From positions 17,294 through 81,293 of the forward strand of contig CAZNUA010000003.1 of NCBI GenBank assembly GCA_964576115.1: a DNA stretch of 64,000 nucleotides, given 5' to 3'. The notes beneath the pieces were generated by a model. The model ran no database searches. It was given only the letters and a program-made list of their open reading frames with translations, and had not been told where the DNA came from. Every line of letters begins with the position of its first letter. Position 1 is the stretch's first letter. A program made the translations under genes and the position numbers. The stretch comes from CAYSYY01 sp964576115 [NCBI: uncultured Gemmatimonadota bacterium]. Lineage in GTDB: Bacteria; Blakebacterota; Blakebacteria; Blakebacterales. Positions 43,638 through 51,942 of this stretch are shown piece by piece.

Positions 43638-44945
43638 GTGACGCACGAGCAGCGGGCCATGGGCCTGGCTCTTCTGGCCGGGTTGCCGGCTGTGGCGACG
43701 GCTCTGGTCCTGCTCTGGAGCGGCGGCTACGCCGCCAAACTGCAATGGACCCTGACGGTCGTCATTCTCACCTTCTGGCTCGGTATCGCCGCTCTGCTGC
43801 GTGAGTATGTCGTCCGCCCCCTGCAGATGCTTTCGAATCTGCTCGGGGCCTTGCGCGAAGGCGATTACTCGATCCGGGCGCGGGGCGCCGGGACCGACGA
43901 AGCCCTCGAACTGGCTCTACACGAAGCCAACACCCTGGCCGGAACCCTGCGCGAGCAGCGGCTCGGCGCGGTCGAGGCCACCGCTCTGCTCGACGAAGTC
44001 ATGGCCGAGATCGATGTGGCGGTGTTCGCCTTCGATGACGAAAACCGGCTGCAGTTCGTCAACCGGGCCGGCGAGCGGTTGCTGGCGGCGCCGGCCGGAG
44101 GCCTGATCGGCGCCACGGCGGCCGAGACCGGTCTCGACTTCCTGCTCGAAGGTCCTTCCCATCGGCTGGTCGACGCCGCTTTCGGGATCGGGCCGGGACG
44201 CTGGGAGGTACACCGGAGCAGTTTCCGACAGGAGGGTTTCCGGCATTCCCTGCTAGTGATCTCCGATCTGAGCCGGACTCTGCGGGAGGAGGAACGCCAG
44301 GCCTGGAAGCGCCTGGTCGGGGTTCTGCGCCACGAGATCAACAATTCTCTGGCTCCGATCAAGTCGCTGGCCGCCAGCCTGACCGATCTGCTCGCCCGCC
44401 GGCCGCCGCCGGTCGACCGTGAAGCGGATCTCTCGACCGGACTCGACATCATCGGCGAGCGAGCCGAGGCTCTGAGCCGCTTCATGGCCTCCTACACCCG
44501 ACTCACCCAGCTTCCTGAACCGGAGCTACAACCGGTCGAGGTGACCGAGCTGGTGCGCCGGGCGGTCGAGCTGGAGACGCGCCGGGAGGTCGGGATCGAG
44601 TCGGGACCGGCGATCACCATTTCAGCCGACTCCGATCAGCTCTCCCAGCTTCTCATCAATCTGCTGCGCAATGCCGTGGACGCGGTTGGCGAAACCGGCG
44701 GCCGGGTGTGGGTCACCTGGCAGACGACTGACGCCTACCTCAACCTGCGGGTTGTGGATGAGGGGCTGGGGGTGAGCGGAACGGCCAATCTCTTCGTGCC
44801 GTTTTACACCACCAAACCCGACGGTTCGGGCATCGGCCTGGCCCTGAGCCGGCAGATCGCCGAAGCCCACGGCGGCACCCTGGTGTTGCAGAACCGAACC
44901 GGTGCGCCGGGCTGTGAGGCGATCCTGAGGCTGCCGCTCACCTGA
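43638..44945 (+). CDS. NtrY-like sensor histidine kinase
   Basis: A 435-aa membrane kinase with two N-terminal helices (about 8-58, short periplasmic part), a HAMP region (VVRPLQMLSNLLGALREGDY), a PAS-like domain (FDDENRLQFVNRAGERLL), HisKA with His in RHEINNSLAPIKSL, and HATPase (N box LLRNAVDAV, G1 VDEGLGV, G2 GSGIGLALS). A short periplasmic segment suggests it senses membrane or cytosolic state, not a large periplasmic ligand. GTG start. It pairs with the preceding sigma-54 regulator and ends the efflux operon. Confidence 0.9.
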   Translation: MTHEQRAMGLALLAGLPAVATALVLLWSGGYAAKLQWTLTVVILTFWLGIAALLREYVVRPLQMLSNLLGALREGDYSIRARGAGTDEALELALHEANTLAGTLREQRLGAVEATALLDEVMAEIDVAVFAFDDENRLQFVNRAGERLLAAPAGGLIGATAAETGLDFLLEGPSHRLVDAAFGIGPGRWEVHRSSFRQEGFRHSLLVISDLSRTLREEERQAWKRLVGVLRHEINNSLAPIKSLAASLTDLLARRPPPVDREADLSTGLDIIGERAEALSRFMASYTRLTQLPEPELQPVEVTELVRRAVELETRREVGIESGPAITISADSDQLSQLLINLLRNAVDAVGETGGRVWVTWQTTDAYLNLRVVDEGLGVSGTANLFVPFYTTKPDGSGIGLALSRQIAEAHGGTLVLQNRTGAPGCEAILRLPLT

Positions 44946-45001
44946 AGAGCGCTCCCGATAGCGATGTTGCCCGTCGAGGTCCCGGTGACTACCATCTCGA
45001 T

Positions 45002-45403
45002 ATGTCCGGAACAGGTGACAGACGCAAGGGGGGACGTCGCCGGAAAGAGCCGGAGCCCCACGGGCGGGTTGAAGAGACCCTCGCAACGGCTCACACCTGG
45101 CTGCGCGAGAACCGCTTTCCGGGGCCGGCGCGCTGTGTCGGACGGGTGCGCCTGGCGGTCACGATCGTGGGTGACTACCTCAGCGGACGGTATCGACGGA
45201 TACCGGCACTGACGATCTGGATGCTCGTTTTCGCGATCGTGTATATCGTCGGCCCCTTCGACCTGATCCCCGAAGCCATACCCGGTCTGGGCTGGCTTGA
45301 CGACGCTTTCGTGGTGGGTCTGGTGTTCCGGGCGTTCGCACGCGACCTGCGCCGTTACTGCGAAGACCGGAACATCGATCCTCACCCGTACGGTCTGGCA
45401 TGA
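45002..45403 (+). CDS. DUF1232 (YkvA-like) membrane protein
   Basis: A 133-aa protein with a basic N-terminus and a DUF1232 domain: YRRIPALTIWMLVFAIVYIV then GPFDLIPEAIPGLGWLDDAFVVGL. The PFDLIPE segment is the family signature. Two hydrophobic segments place it in the membrane. Function is unknown across the family. Its stop overlaps the Smr gene ATG by four bases, so the pair is co-translated. Confidence 0.8.
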   Translation: MSGTGDRRKGGRRRKEPEPHGRVEETLATAHTWLRENRFPGPARCVGRVRLAVTIVGDYLSGRYRRIPALTIWMLVFAIVYIVGPFDLIPEAIPGLGWLDDAFVVGLVFRAFARDLRRYCEDRNIDPHPYGLA

Positions 45404-45678
45404 TCGCCGACGCCGACACAGAACTGAACCTCCGGGGGTGCACCGTGGCCGAAGCCCGATCCTTGCTGCGGAATTTCCTGGCCGAGGCCGTTCGGTCGGG
45501 TCGTCGGCGAGTCAAGGTCGTTCACGGCAAGGGGATCAGAAGCCCGGGAGGTGTGTCGGTCGTCCGTACGGCGGTTCAGCGTGATCTCGAGACGGCCCTG
45601 CAGCAGGGAACCATCCGGGATTTCCGGCTGGGGAATCCTGGTGAGGGTTCGGCCGGGGTGACAATCATATGGTTGTGA
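45400..45678 (+). CDS. Smr domain protein (small MutS-related)
   Basis: A 92-aa single-domain Smr protein: LNLRGCTVAEARSLLRNFL and VKVVHGKGI are the LDxHG-like and HGKG motifs, with a VTIIWL end. Smr domains are DNA- or RNA-nicking nucleases in MutS2 and some ribosome-rescue proteins; free-standing ones have similar roles. The usual LDLHG is NLRG here, which may change activity. It overlaps the DUF1232 gene by ATGA. Confidence 0.85.
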   Translation: MIADADTELNLRGCTVAEARSLLRNFLAEAVRSGRRRVKVVHGKGIRSPGGVSVVRTAVQRDLETALQQGTIRDFRLGNPGEGSAGVTIIWL

Positions 45679-45704
45679 AAACAATCCATCCCCGGGACGT
45701 ATCA
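45676..45704 (+). promoter_or_regulatory. candidate ECF-type promoter ahead of the second sigma gene
   Basis: TGAAAAC (45676-45682) and GTATCA (45699-45704) are 16 bases apart, resembling the GAAC and CGTAT-type elements used by several ECF groups. The start codon is 23 bases downstream. If real it would allow autoregulation. Confidence 0.3.
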
Positions 45705-45726
45705 CTCCATGCAGTGAAGGGTCGGC

Positions 45727-46293
45727 ATGGCGGTACAGGTTGAACGCGAACTCCTGCTCAAGTGTCGGGCGGGTGACGCCGAGGCTTACGAACCGATCGT
45801 GCGGGCGTACGAGGGGCGTCTCTACGGCCTGGCGATCGGTCTGGTACGCAATACCGAAGATGCCCGCGATCTGGTACAGGACTCCTTCGTGCGGGCCTTC
45901 CGCTCGCTCGATCTCTACGATCTCGAGCGGCCCTTCGTGACATGGATCATGAGCGTGTGCCGCAACCTCTGTATCGATTTTCTACGGCGGCGGCGGTATC
46001 CGCTGAGCCTTGACGGGGATGATGACGAGAATCCTCCTCAGATCGCGGATCCGGGGGCGGCAACCGACCGGGCGACCCTGTCGGCCGAAACCCGGGATCT
46101 GATCTGGAGGGCCCTGGCCCGGCTCGATGAGGATCACCGGGAGGTGCTCATCCTGAAAGACATACAGGAGCTGGAATATGGCGAGATCGCACAGATCCTG
46201 AATATCCCGCAGGGAACGGTTGCCAGCCGTGTGTATTACGCCCGACGCTCTCTGCGTGATGAACTGGAACAGATGGGGGTCGAGTACCCATGA
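45727..46293 (+). CDS. ECF RNA polymerase sigma factor (RpoE-like)
   Basis: A 188-aa ECF sigma factor: region 2 (YEPIVRAYEGRLYGLAIGLV, TEDARDLVQDSFVRAFRSL, WIMSVCRNLCIDFLRRRR) and region 4 (LDEDHREVLILKDIQELEYGEIAQIL, GTVASRVYYARRSL). It is closer to the RpoE/SigW core than the sigma factor at 22.8 kb. Its stop overlaps the anti-sigma ATG by four bases. A possible ECF promoter lies just upstream. Confidence 0.93.
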   Translation: MAVQVERELLLKCRAGDAEAYEPIVRAYEGRLYGLAIGLVRNTEDARDLVQDSFVRAFRSLDLYDLERPFVTWIMSVCRNLCIDFLRRRRYPLSLDGDDDENPPQIADPGAATDRATLSAETRDLIWRALARLDEDHREVLILKDIQELEYGEIAQILNIPQGTVASRVYYARRSLRDELEQMGVEYP

Positions 46294-46766
46294 ACAGGAC
46301 ATCGGGAGAAACACCGGCTGCCCCCCCGGGGGGGGAGGGCGGATGTGAGGACTACCGGGAAGATCTGGTGCGATATGTCGACGGCGAGCTTCACGGTGCG
46401 GACCTGCTCCGCTTCGAGGAGCACCTGGCCCGGTGTACCGAGTGCACCCGTGAGGTTGCCGTCTTCAGATCTCTGAAAGGAGAGCTGCGAGAGATGGGTC
46501 TGCAGGAACCGGACATCCCGGGCGGAAGTGTCTGGGAAAACGTCAACAAACGTGTCGCCCGCCCGACCGGGTGGCTCTTTCTGGTCATCGGTGCCGTGCT
46601 CTACCTGGCCTATGCCGCGTACATCTTCATTACCTCACCGATGGATTTGCTGGAGAAGCTGGCCGTCGGTTTCATCGTGATCGGTTTCGTGGTCCTCCTG
46701 GCGACGGTAGCCTACGAGCGGATCGTCGACTACCGTACCGATCCCTATAAGGGAGTAGAGAAATGA
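46290..46766 (+). CDS. zinc-finger anti-sigma factor with two membrane helices
   Basis: A 158-aa protein with an N-terminal ZAS domain (Cys19, then HxxxCxxC at 45-52) and two hydrophobic helices at about 93-112 and 120-142 separated by a short loop. Almost no extracytoplasmic domain remains, so the signal is probably sensed within the membrane or by a partner. It overlaps the sigma gene upstream and the YbjQ gene downstream by ATGA each, making a tightly coupled three-gene unit. Confidence 0.9.
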   Translation: MNRTSGETPAAPPGGEGGCEDYREDLVRYVDGELHGADLLRFEEHLARCTECTREVAVFRSLKGELREMGLQEPDIPGGSVWENVNKRVARPTGWLFLVIGAVLYLAYAAYIFITSPMDLLEKLAVGFIVIGFVVLLATVAYERIVDYRTDPYKGVEK

Positions 46767-47083
46767 TCGTTTCCACCTCCGAAACCATCGCCGGCAAGAC
46801 AATCACCCGCACTCTGGGGCTGGTGCGCGGCAACACCATCCGGGCTCGTCATCTGGGCCGCGACATCCTGGCCGGCCTACGCGGCATGGTCGGGGGCGAG
46901 ATCAGCGAATATACAAAGATGATGGCCGAATCGCGGGAGCAGGCCATCGACCGCATGCTCGAAGAGGCCCGCACCCTCGGCGCCAACGCCGTGGTGAGCG
47001 TGAAGTTCATGACCAGTATGGTCATGTCGGGGGCGGCCGAGATCCTCTGCTACGGTACGGCCGTCATCCTGGAAGACGAATAA
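46763..47083 (+). CDS. YbjQ/UPF0145 family protein
   Basis: A 106-aa protein of the YbjQ (UPF0145, putative heavy-metal-binding) family: NTIRARHLGRDILAGLRGMVGG, ARTLGANAVVSVKFMTS and a C-terminal YGTAVIL strand are characteristic. The family forms pentamers; function is not established. Its placement at the end of a sigma/anti-sigma operon suggests a stress-related role, which is inference. It overlaps the anti-sigma gene by four bases. Confidence 0.85.
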   Translation: MIVSTSETIAGKTITRTLGLVRGNTIRARHLGRDILAGLRGMVGGEISEYTKMMAESREQAIDRMLEEARTLGANAVVSVKFMTSMVMSGAAEILCYGTAVILEDE

Positions 47084-47092
47084 AACCGAGCC

Positions 47093-47158
47093 AGGAGTCT
47101 GTTGGAGTAACCGGCGCCAGCGCAGACCGCAGCCGGTGAATTGCTCCGACAGGCTCCT
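47093..47158. repeat. long imperfect inverted repeat between convergent genes
   Basis: AGGAGTCTGTTGGAGTAA plus CCGGC on the left pairs with GCCGG ... TTGCTCCGACAGGCTCCT on the right, with transitions at a few sites (G-T pairing in RNA). It covers almost the whole gap and includes the TAG stop of the SEC-C gene at its right edge. It may act as a bidirectional terminator or be a MITE-like remnant. Confidence 0.6.
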
Positions 47159-48437
47159 AAGGAATCAGATACTCTTCGCTCTCCCGGGCCAGGAACGGTC
47201 CCACTTCCCTCTCGACGACGAATCGTCCCAGCTCGAGCTGTTGGGCCAGGAAAGCCCGAACGGTGAGTGTCCCCGCCTCGGCGTCCAGATGGACACTCAG
47301 ACCGGGGTCGGCCGCCCAGTGTTCGAAGGCATCGGAGGTGTTCGGCGGGGGAATCCGTCGAGCCAGTTTCCGGATCAGGTTTTCCACCTGTTCCCGTTCG
47401 TTCGGGCGCAAGCGTCGACGGGTATCGGGGACGAGCTTCAGGTGCCACCCCGGCCCGATCGGCTGGGGCGGTAATTCCTCGGCCTCGATCAGTTCGGCCA
47501 GCGCCTCGAGGGCTTGATTGTGGGCCAGCGGATCGATGAGATCGAAGAAAGGACTGGTGTCGAGATGGGATTCGACCGCCACGCTGTCCGATACCATGTA
47601 GCGGATTTCGCCGCCATCGGCCACCATCGGCTGGTTCCCGACGCCAGGTTCCTCCTCCATCGGCAGAAGGGCCTCCAGTGCGACGCGCAGGAGCAGATCG
47701 CCGCGGGCCCGATACTGCCTGATCATCATTTCGGCTGCGACCGGCCCCTCGAGATCGGTTGGAAAGGTGGTCGAGAGGATGCGATAGGAGGCATCCAGAT
47801 TGCTGCCATCGGGCAGCATGGGGATGACCAGCGGCCGGTGAGTCGGATAGGCGACGTTGCCCAGGCGTACGAAGCGGCCGACGACCATATCGGTCACAGC
47901 GGTGTCGGGGGGGAGAAAGATCCGGGGAACGTGCAGCGAGATTTTTTCGAGCGGGGCCAGTTTGAGCCGGACACACCCCGGTCCGTCTTTGGGTAAGGGA
48001 GATGCAATCTCGTAAATCCCCTCATGGCTGCGAAGCATCGCGCGCAGGGTCTGACGGCTGCCGGGGAACACTTCGTCATCCGCGAGGCGCTCGCGGAGCA
48101 GCTCGGGGATGGGTTTGCGTCCTTCGAGGGTGAAACCGTCCAGGATCACACCTTCGAGCCAGAGGAAGGACGCCCACTCGTCCCACTCGTCATAGGCCTG
48201 CGCCATGTGGCCCTGTTCTTCATCCCGGTACTGTTCCTCCCAGAGCAAATCGCTGTAGGCCTGAAAAACCTGGGCATAGCCGTCGAGGTCCCGGAATTCC
48301 TCGAGCGAGGCCGCGACGGAGTTGAGCCGTTCCAGACGCGGTTCGCAGCAGGCTTCGAAGGTGCGGCCGCTGCCGCAGATACAGGCGGCCTCCGAAGCGA
48401 TGTCGGGCAGGGGTATGTACGGTTCAGGAATTCTCAT
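47157..48437 (-). CDS. SEC-C motif protein of unknown function
   Basis: A 426-aa protein with an N-terminal zinc-binding SEC-C motif (CICGSGRTFEACC, residues about 19-31), as in the tail of SecA. The rest is largely helical and acidic with no known enzymatic motif; the FARELEG-type and RILSTTF region may be a mixed alpha/beta domain. The stop codon lies inside the inverted repeat at 47093-47158. It is the last of three minus-strand genes with a lipoprotein and an alpha/beta hydrolase. Confidence 0.7.
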   Translation of the reverse strand: MRIPEPYIPLPDIASEAACICGSGRTFEACCEPRLERLNSVAASLEEFRDLDGYAQVFQAYSDLLWEEQYRDEEQGHMAQAYDEWDEWASFLWLEGVILDGFTLEGRKPIPELLRERLADDEVFPGSRQTLRAMLRSHEGIYEIASPLPKDGPGCVRLKLAPLEKISLHVPRIFLPPDTAVTDMVVGRFVRLGNVAYPTHRPLVIPMLPDGSNLDASYRILSTTFPTDLEGPVAAEMMIRQYRARGDLLLRVALEALLPMEEEPGVGNQPMVADGGEIRYMVSDSVAVESHLDTSPFFDLIDPLAHNQALEALAELIEAEELPPQPIGPGWHLKLVPDTRRRLRPNEREQVENLIRKLARRIPPPNTSDAFEHWAADPGLSVHLDAEAGTLTVRAFLAQQLELGRFVVEREVGPFLARESEEYLIP

Positions 48438-48504
48438 CGCGCCCGGTAATATGCAGAAGCAGGTGGTGGAGGTAAACCGTCAGAGAGCAGGTGGAGCGAA
48501 AAAA

Positions 48505-49011
48505 TCATGGCGGTGGGATTTTCGAGGTCAGTCCTTTCGGAATGAGAACCTCCCCCTCGCGGAAGCCGTCGAGAAAGAGATGACGGGGCTCGGCAAGCCC
48601 CTCCCACCGCAGGGCGTAGACATTGAGCACTCCTCGATCGAGGGGGGCGCCGTAGTGGGTGAAGGGGCAGCAGGTGCCGACATATTCGTAAAAAATGATC
48701 TGACCTTCCGGCCCCCAGAGGGAATTCAGATAGCGGATCTGCCGCTCGATGATCGTTTCCCCGCCGGGAGGGGCAGCGAATCCGCCCGTTGCGACGGGAT
48801 TGCGGTGGCTCCAGCCGTACCCGGCTTTGCGGGCTGTTTTCGGCAGATGGCGTACCCTCCCTCGGCCGCTCTCGCCGTACGGCCAGCCCATCCGGCTTTC
48901 GGTTTCGTCCACGATCAGGGGTTGGAGGGCGCCTCCGCGCGACCCGGCACAGCCGGCGGCGATGACAAGGAGCAGGATGAAGCCGGCAAAGGTAACGGGC
49001 AAGGTTCTCAT
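48505..49011 (-). CDS. small lipoprotein with VGTCCPF motif
   Basis: A 168-aa secreted lipoprotein: signal peptide to the lipobox VIAAGC (Cys21), then a small domain. ERQIRYLNSLWGPEGQ and YVGTCCPF, followed by LDVY-like VLNVYALRWEGL, resemble from memory a family frequent in Bacteroidetes that is often misnamed as an aldolase. It has no aldolase barrel, so I do not assign an enzyme. GGGAGGAA precedes the ATG. It follows the alpha/beta hydrolase by 22 bases. Confidence 0.65.
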   Translation of the reverse strand: MRTLPVTFAGFILLLVIAAGCAGSRGGALQPLIVDETESRMGWPYGESGRGRVRHLPKTARKAGYGWSHRNPVATGGFAAPPGGETIIERQIRYLNSLWGPEGQIIFYEYVGTCCPFTHYGAPLDRGVLNVYALRWEGLAEPRHLFLDGFREGEVLIPKGLTSKIPPP

Positions 49012-49033
49012 CCCTGATTCCTCCCGGTCGCGA

Positions 49034-49855
49034 TTACCACCACGGTTCCAGGCCTTCGACGAAATTCCGGATGACGGCGTTGACCCGATCGGGCGCTTCG
49101 AGGGCGGTGAGATGACCTGCGTCGGGTATCGTTTCGATGACCGCCGCAGGCAGCTGCGGCGCCCAGGTCCGGGCCTGGGAGGGAGGAGTCAGCAGGTCTT
49201 CGGCGCCCGCCAGGACCAGGACCGGGACGGTGATCTCGGACAGCAGGGAAGTGGAGTCGCTACGGCCGGCCATGGCCTCCAGAGCGCCGATAACGCCGCC
49301 AGCGGGGGCCCGGAGCATCATGGCGCGGACCTCGGCGACGACTTCGGGCCGCAACAGCCTGGTCTGGTGCCCGAGGACTTTGTCGAGCAGGCTGTCCACG
49401 ATTGCAGCGACTCCCTCTCGAGCCACCAGCTGCTGGGACGCGCGCCGGTTGGCCACCGTTTCGGGAGTGTCGGCGAAAGGATGGGTATCCATCAGGATCA
49501 GAGCGCCCAGGCGGTCGCTGTGCCGGCGGGCGAACTCCAGCGCGGTATAACCGCCCATGCTCAAGCCGACCACGACGGCTCGCGTGACGTTGCGGTCGTC
49601 GAGCCAGGCCCGGGTGTCATCGGCCCAGACGGCCAGAGAGTAGCGGGCGGGATCGACCGGCCCCTCGCTTCGGCCCAGACCGCGCAGATCGGGAGCGATC
49701 ATCCGGGCCGGTTGGGGAAGCGACTCGAGCTGAGGGAGCCACTGCGATGAATCGAACGGGAAACCGTGCAGAAAGATGATCGGGATGCCGGAGGTGCCGA
49801 CAATCCGTGCCTGAAGACGGAATCCGTCGGTAGAGATGATGTGGCGTGTCTGCAT
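49034..49855 (-). CDS. alpha/beta hydrolase
   Basis: A 273-aa alpha/beta hydrolase with the oxyanion loop HGFPFDSSQW, nucleophile GLSMGG (GxSxG), a cap region, VLAGAEDLLTP (Asp region) and GHLTALEAPDRV (catalytic His). It is close to the esterase/haloperoxidase/3-oxoadipate enol-lactonase group. The ATG at 49855 has AAAAGG upstream; an earlier ATG (49876) adds seven residues without an RBS. The substrate is unknown. Confidence 0.85.
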   Translation of the reverse strand: MQTRHIISTDGFRLQARIVGTSGIPIIFLHGFPFDSSQWLPQLESLPQPARMIAPDLRGLGRSEGPVDPARYSLAVWADDTRAWLDDRNVTRAVVVGLSMGGYTALEFARRHSDRLGALILMDTHPFADTPETVANRRASQQLVAREGVAAIVDSLLDKVLGHQTRLLRPEVVAEVRAMMLRAPAGGVIGALEAMAGRSDSTSLLSEITVPVLVLAGAEDLLTPPSQARTWAPQLPAAVIETIPDAGHLTALEAPDRVNAVIRNFVEGLEPWW

Positions 49856-49870
49856 GTTTGTACCTTTTTC

Positions 49871-49901
49871 TTGCATCCGCGTCGGTAGATCATGCTATCC
49901 T
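49871..49901 (+). promoter_or_regulatory. candidate extended -10 promoter
   Basis: TTGCAT (49871-49876) and TGCTATCCT (49893-49901, extended -10 with TATCCT) are 19 bases apart, 43 bases before the ATG of the following small membrane-protein gene. Confidence 0.4.
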
Positions 49902-49943
49902 GAAGTGTCTCTGGAAACCTCTCCTTTTTCAGGAGTACAGGCG

Positions 49944-50348
49944 ATGAGCCAACCGGCTTCCTCTTCGTACGGCAGTTCCGGCCATGCCCCCGACAAGCAT
50001 CTGGACGGGCTTCCGATCTCTGGAGCCCTCCGGATTGCGATGGGGATCGGCTTCCTGGCGGTCGGTCTCTATCAGGGGGTGGGAATCATGACCGCCGGCG
50101 ATCTGGCCGGAGCTGAAGCCGTTATCGATGGTATCGGCTTTTTCCTGCTCGCTGGTACCGGCGCGACGATGCTGATGGACCGGTTCTACTCCCTCTGGCT
50201 CCTGCTTCTCTGGGGCGTTCTGGGTGTGGTGGGATCGTTCTTCGGGGAAGCGAATGTGGCTTTGCCCGCCCTCTTCGCGAAAATCATGGTCGGCCTGGTG
50301 GCCCTGGTCGCTATCCTGCAGCGAGGGGCAGTGAAAAGAGGACCATAG
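49944..50348 (+). CDS. small four-helix membrane protein, function unknown
   Basis: A 134-aa protein with a Ser/Gly-rich hydrophilic N-terminus (1-26) and four predicted helices (about 30-50, 60-80, 85-103, 108-128). It resembles DUF-type or DoxX-like small integral proteins, but I do not recognise the family. Start at 49944 has AGGAG 9 bases upstream. It is divergent from the alpha/beta hydrolase and is followed by an intrinsic terminator. Confidence 0.65.
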   Translation: MSQPASSSYGSSGHAPDKHLDGLPISGALRIAMGIGFLAVGLYQGVGIMTAGDLAGAEAVIDGIGFFLLAGTGATMLMDRFYSLWLLLLWGVLGVVGSFFGEANVALPALFAKIMVGLVALVAILQRGAVKRGP

Positions 50349-50449
50349 TCCTATCCGCTTATCGGGTACGGTCGATCGGTGCCGCTTTCTGTTCGACAAA
50401 GCGAGCAGGAAGTGCTAAGAAGAAAGTGGTGCCGGACCTGTAGAGAGAG

Positions 50450-50473
50450 AAGGCCGGTCTGAACCGGCCTTTT
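50450..50473 (+). terminator. intrinsic terminator
   Basis: AAGGCCGGT and ACCGGCCTT form a 9-bp stem with loop CTGA, running into TTTT. It ends the small membrane-protein transcript. Confidence 0.85.
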
Positions 50474-50569
50474 CGTCTGATGCTCAAGACGGGTCGGGCT
50501 CGCCGCAGGGCTTACGTTCCCGCGGCGACCGTCGGAGCGCACATACCCGTCCGGCACCCTTTTTCCCCG

Positions 50570-50600
50570 ACGGGCCCCGGTTTCTTCAACCGGGGCCCGT
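50570..50600. repeat. 13-bp-stem hairpin
   Basis: ACGGGCCCCGGTT and AACCGGGGCCCGT around loop TCTTC form a perfect stem. No T-run follows on either strand, so it is not a standard terminator. Confidence 0.7.
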
Positions 50601-50759
50601 TACATAAGGTATGCAGGCGGGGTTTCGGAAATCTTCAGACACACCGGGTGTTCTTGAACCCGATTCCTGTCCCTCCGGAGTTCCCGGAGAAGTGCCATTT
50701 CGTGACCATCAGGCAGACTGACACCCGGATCGCGGGAAAGAGCCGTTTCTGGACGGGCA

Positions 50760-51923
50760 CTATTTCAGGGTCGCGTCCTGCAGCAGTGAGTTGGCGCTGC
50801 CGGTTGCACCGGTGGCGAAGATGACATGGGGTACATCCAGACCGTCGACCACGATGGCGAAAACCATCAATCGGTTGCGGTAGCTCTGCCAGGCGGCGTC
50901 TTCGAGGACCGGCAGGGCTGTCGCCCAGTTCGTTCCCGGGTCGTCTGCGGCGCGGGTCAGCAGGTAGAGGTTATAGCGACTGGCGCCCTGGTACTTGCCG
51001 ACGACCACATAGGGTTTATCCGCGGCCGTCGTTGTGGCGGCGGAGTGCGAGAGGAAAGGCTCATCGACCGGTACCACCTCGGCGATATTCAGGGTGAGTT
51101 CTTCCTGCCAGTACACGACCTGGCTCACGGGATCGAGTCCTCCGACCAGGCGCACCCGGCCGTCGGACGTGGCGAACATATGTGCGTCCTCTACGGTGTA
51201 GATGTCGGGGGGGAAACTCCGAGTGACGTTGCTGTCAGGACCGGATTTGTTGAAATACATCTTCCCGCTCAGGGAATTCCGGAAAAGCGTGTACCCCATG
51301 CCGCTCGCATCGATGTCGAAGTCATAGGCTTCGGCGTTCGACGTCGAACCGGTGATCTGGGCGAGCCCCCAGCCGGTGTCGGCCAGGGTGGCGCGATACA
51401 GAGGCCCGCCCCGTGCGTTGAGGGCCGCCACCGGACGTCCCGTCGCATCGGCTCCCAGTGCCGAGCCTGTGCTGTCCCACACCGTCTCGCCGAACGGGGG
51501 AATGCTCAGGGTGGAATCGGCCAGCCCTCCGAGCCGGTACAGCCTGACCCCGTCGGTTTCATGGCCGGCCAGTACCCACCAGCCGCCGCCGGCCTGGGGA
51601 GCGATATCCACGACCGTCGTCTGCAGGCCGCTCTCGTCCAGGGTGGCCACCTCGACCCAGGAGCCCGACGTGTTCTCGACTACCGTGATTTCATCCAGGC
51701 CGATCCCGATGGCCAATCCCATGCGGCCGTCGTCGGTACTGACACCCTTGACACACCAGATTGCTGCAGGGTCGATAACCGGCGTAAAGGTGAAGTCGGC
51801 GGTGTTCAGCCGGGCGGATCGGTCCTCATTGTAGGGATCGCGCGTACAGGCGGATGCCGTCAGAATGAGTCCGATGAAGAGTATCCCGAACACGGTCCCT
51901 GTCTGGAATTTTCGCGTCGTCAT
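50760..51923 (-). CDS. lipoprotein, beta-propeller-like (2)
   Basis: A 387-aa lipoprotein: signal peptide (FGILFIGLILTASAC) with the anchor Cys at about residue 26, then a beta-rich domain with repeated short blades such as DDGRMGLAIGIGLDEI, GGGWWVLAGHETDGV and SDGRVRLVGGLDPVS. This pattern of xDGxxRLVG strands is typical of beta-propellers. GGAGGT precedes the ATG at 51923, which lies 19 bases after the stop of a similar gene. No ligand or enzyme site is seen; a surface or periplasmic binding role is inferred. Confidence 0.65.
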   Translation of the reverse strand: MTTRKFQTGTVFGILFIGLILTASACTRDPYNEDRSARLNTADFTFTPVIDPAAIWCVKGVSTDDGRMGLAIGIGLDEITVVENTSGSWVEVATLDESGLQTTVVDIAPQAGGGWWVLAGHETDGVRLYRLGGLADSTLSIPPFGETVWDSTGSALGADATGRPVAALNARGGPLYRATLADTGWGLAQITGSTSNAEAYDFDIDASGMGYTLFRNSLSGKMYFNKSGPDSNVTRSFPPDIYTVEDAHMFATSDGRVRLVGGLDPVSQVVYWQEELTLNIAEVVPVDEPFLSHSAATTTAADKPYVVVGKYQGASRYNLYLLTRAADDPGTNWATALPVLEDAAWQSYRNRLMVFAIVVDGLDVPHVIFATGATGSANSLLQDATLK

Positions 51924-51942
51924 GCCGACCTCCGGACCTGCC

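Larger units (their letters stand above)
50349..50759. other. intergenic region with terminator and hairpins
   Basis: These 411 bases hold the terminator at 50450, a 13-bp hairpin at 50570-50600 and a degenerate REP-like palindrome at 50673-50689 (CTCCGG/CCGGAG arms). No gene is recognised. Confidence 0.6.

Noticed and set aside
40970-43660. Long open frame (896 codons) on the minus strand
   Set aside because: It is antisense to the permease, response regulator and part of the kinase, all of which have clear family motifs. Its translation is low complexity (Gln/Gly/Pro/Arg rich) and shows no domain. It arises from GC-rich codon bias.
50570-50600. Hairpin as a terminator
   Set aside because: No T-run follows; the real terminator with TTTT is at 50450-50473.
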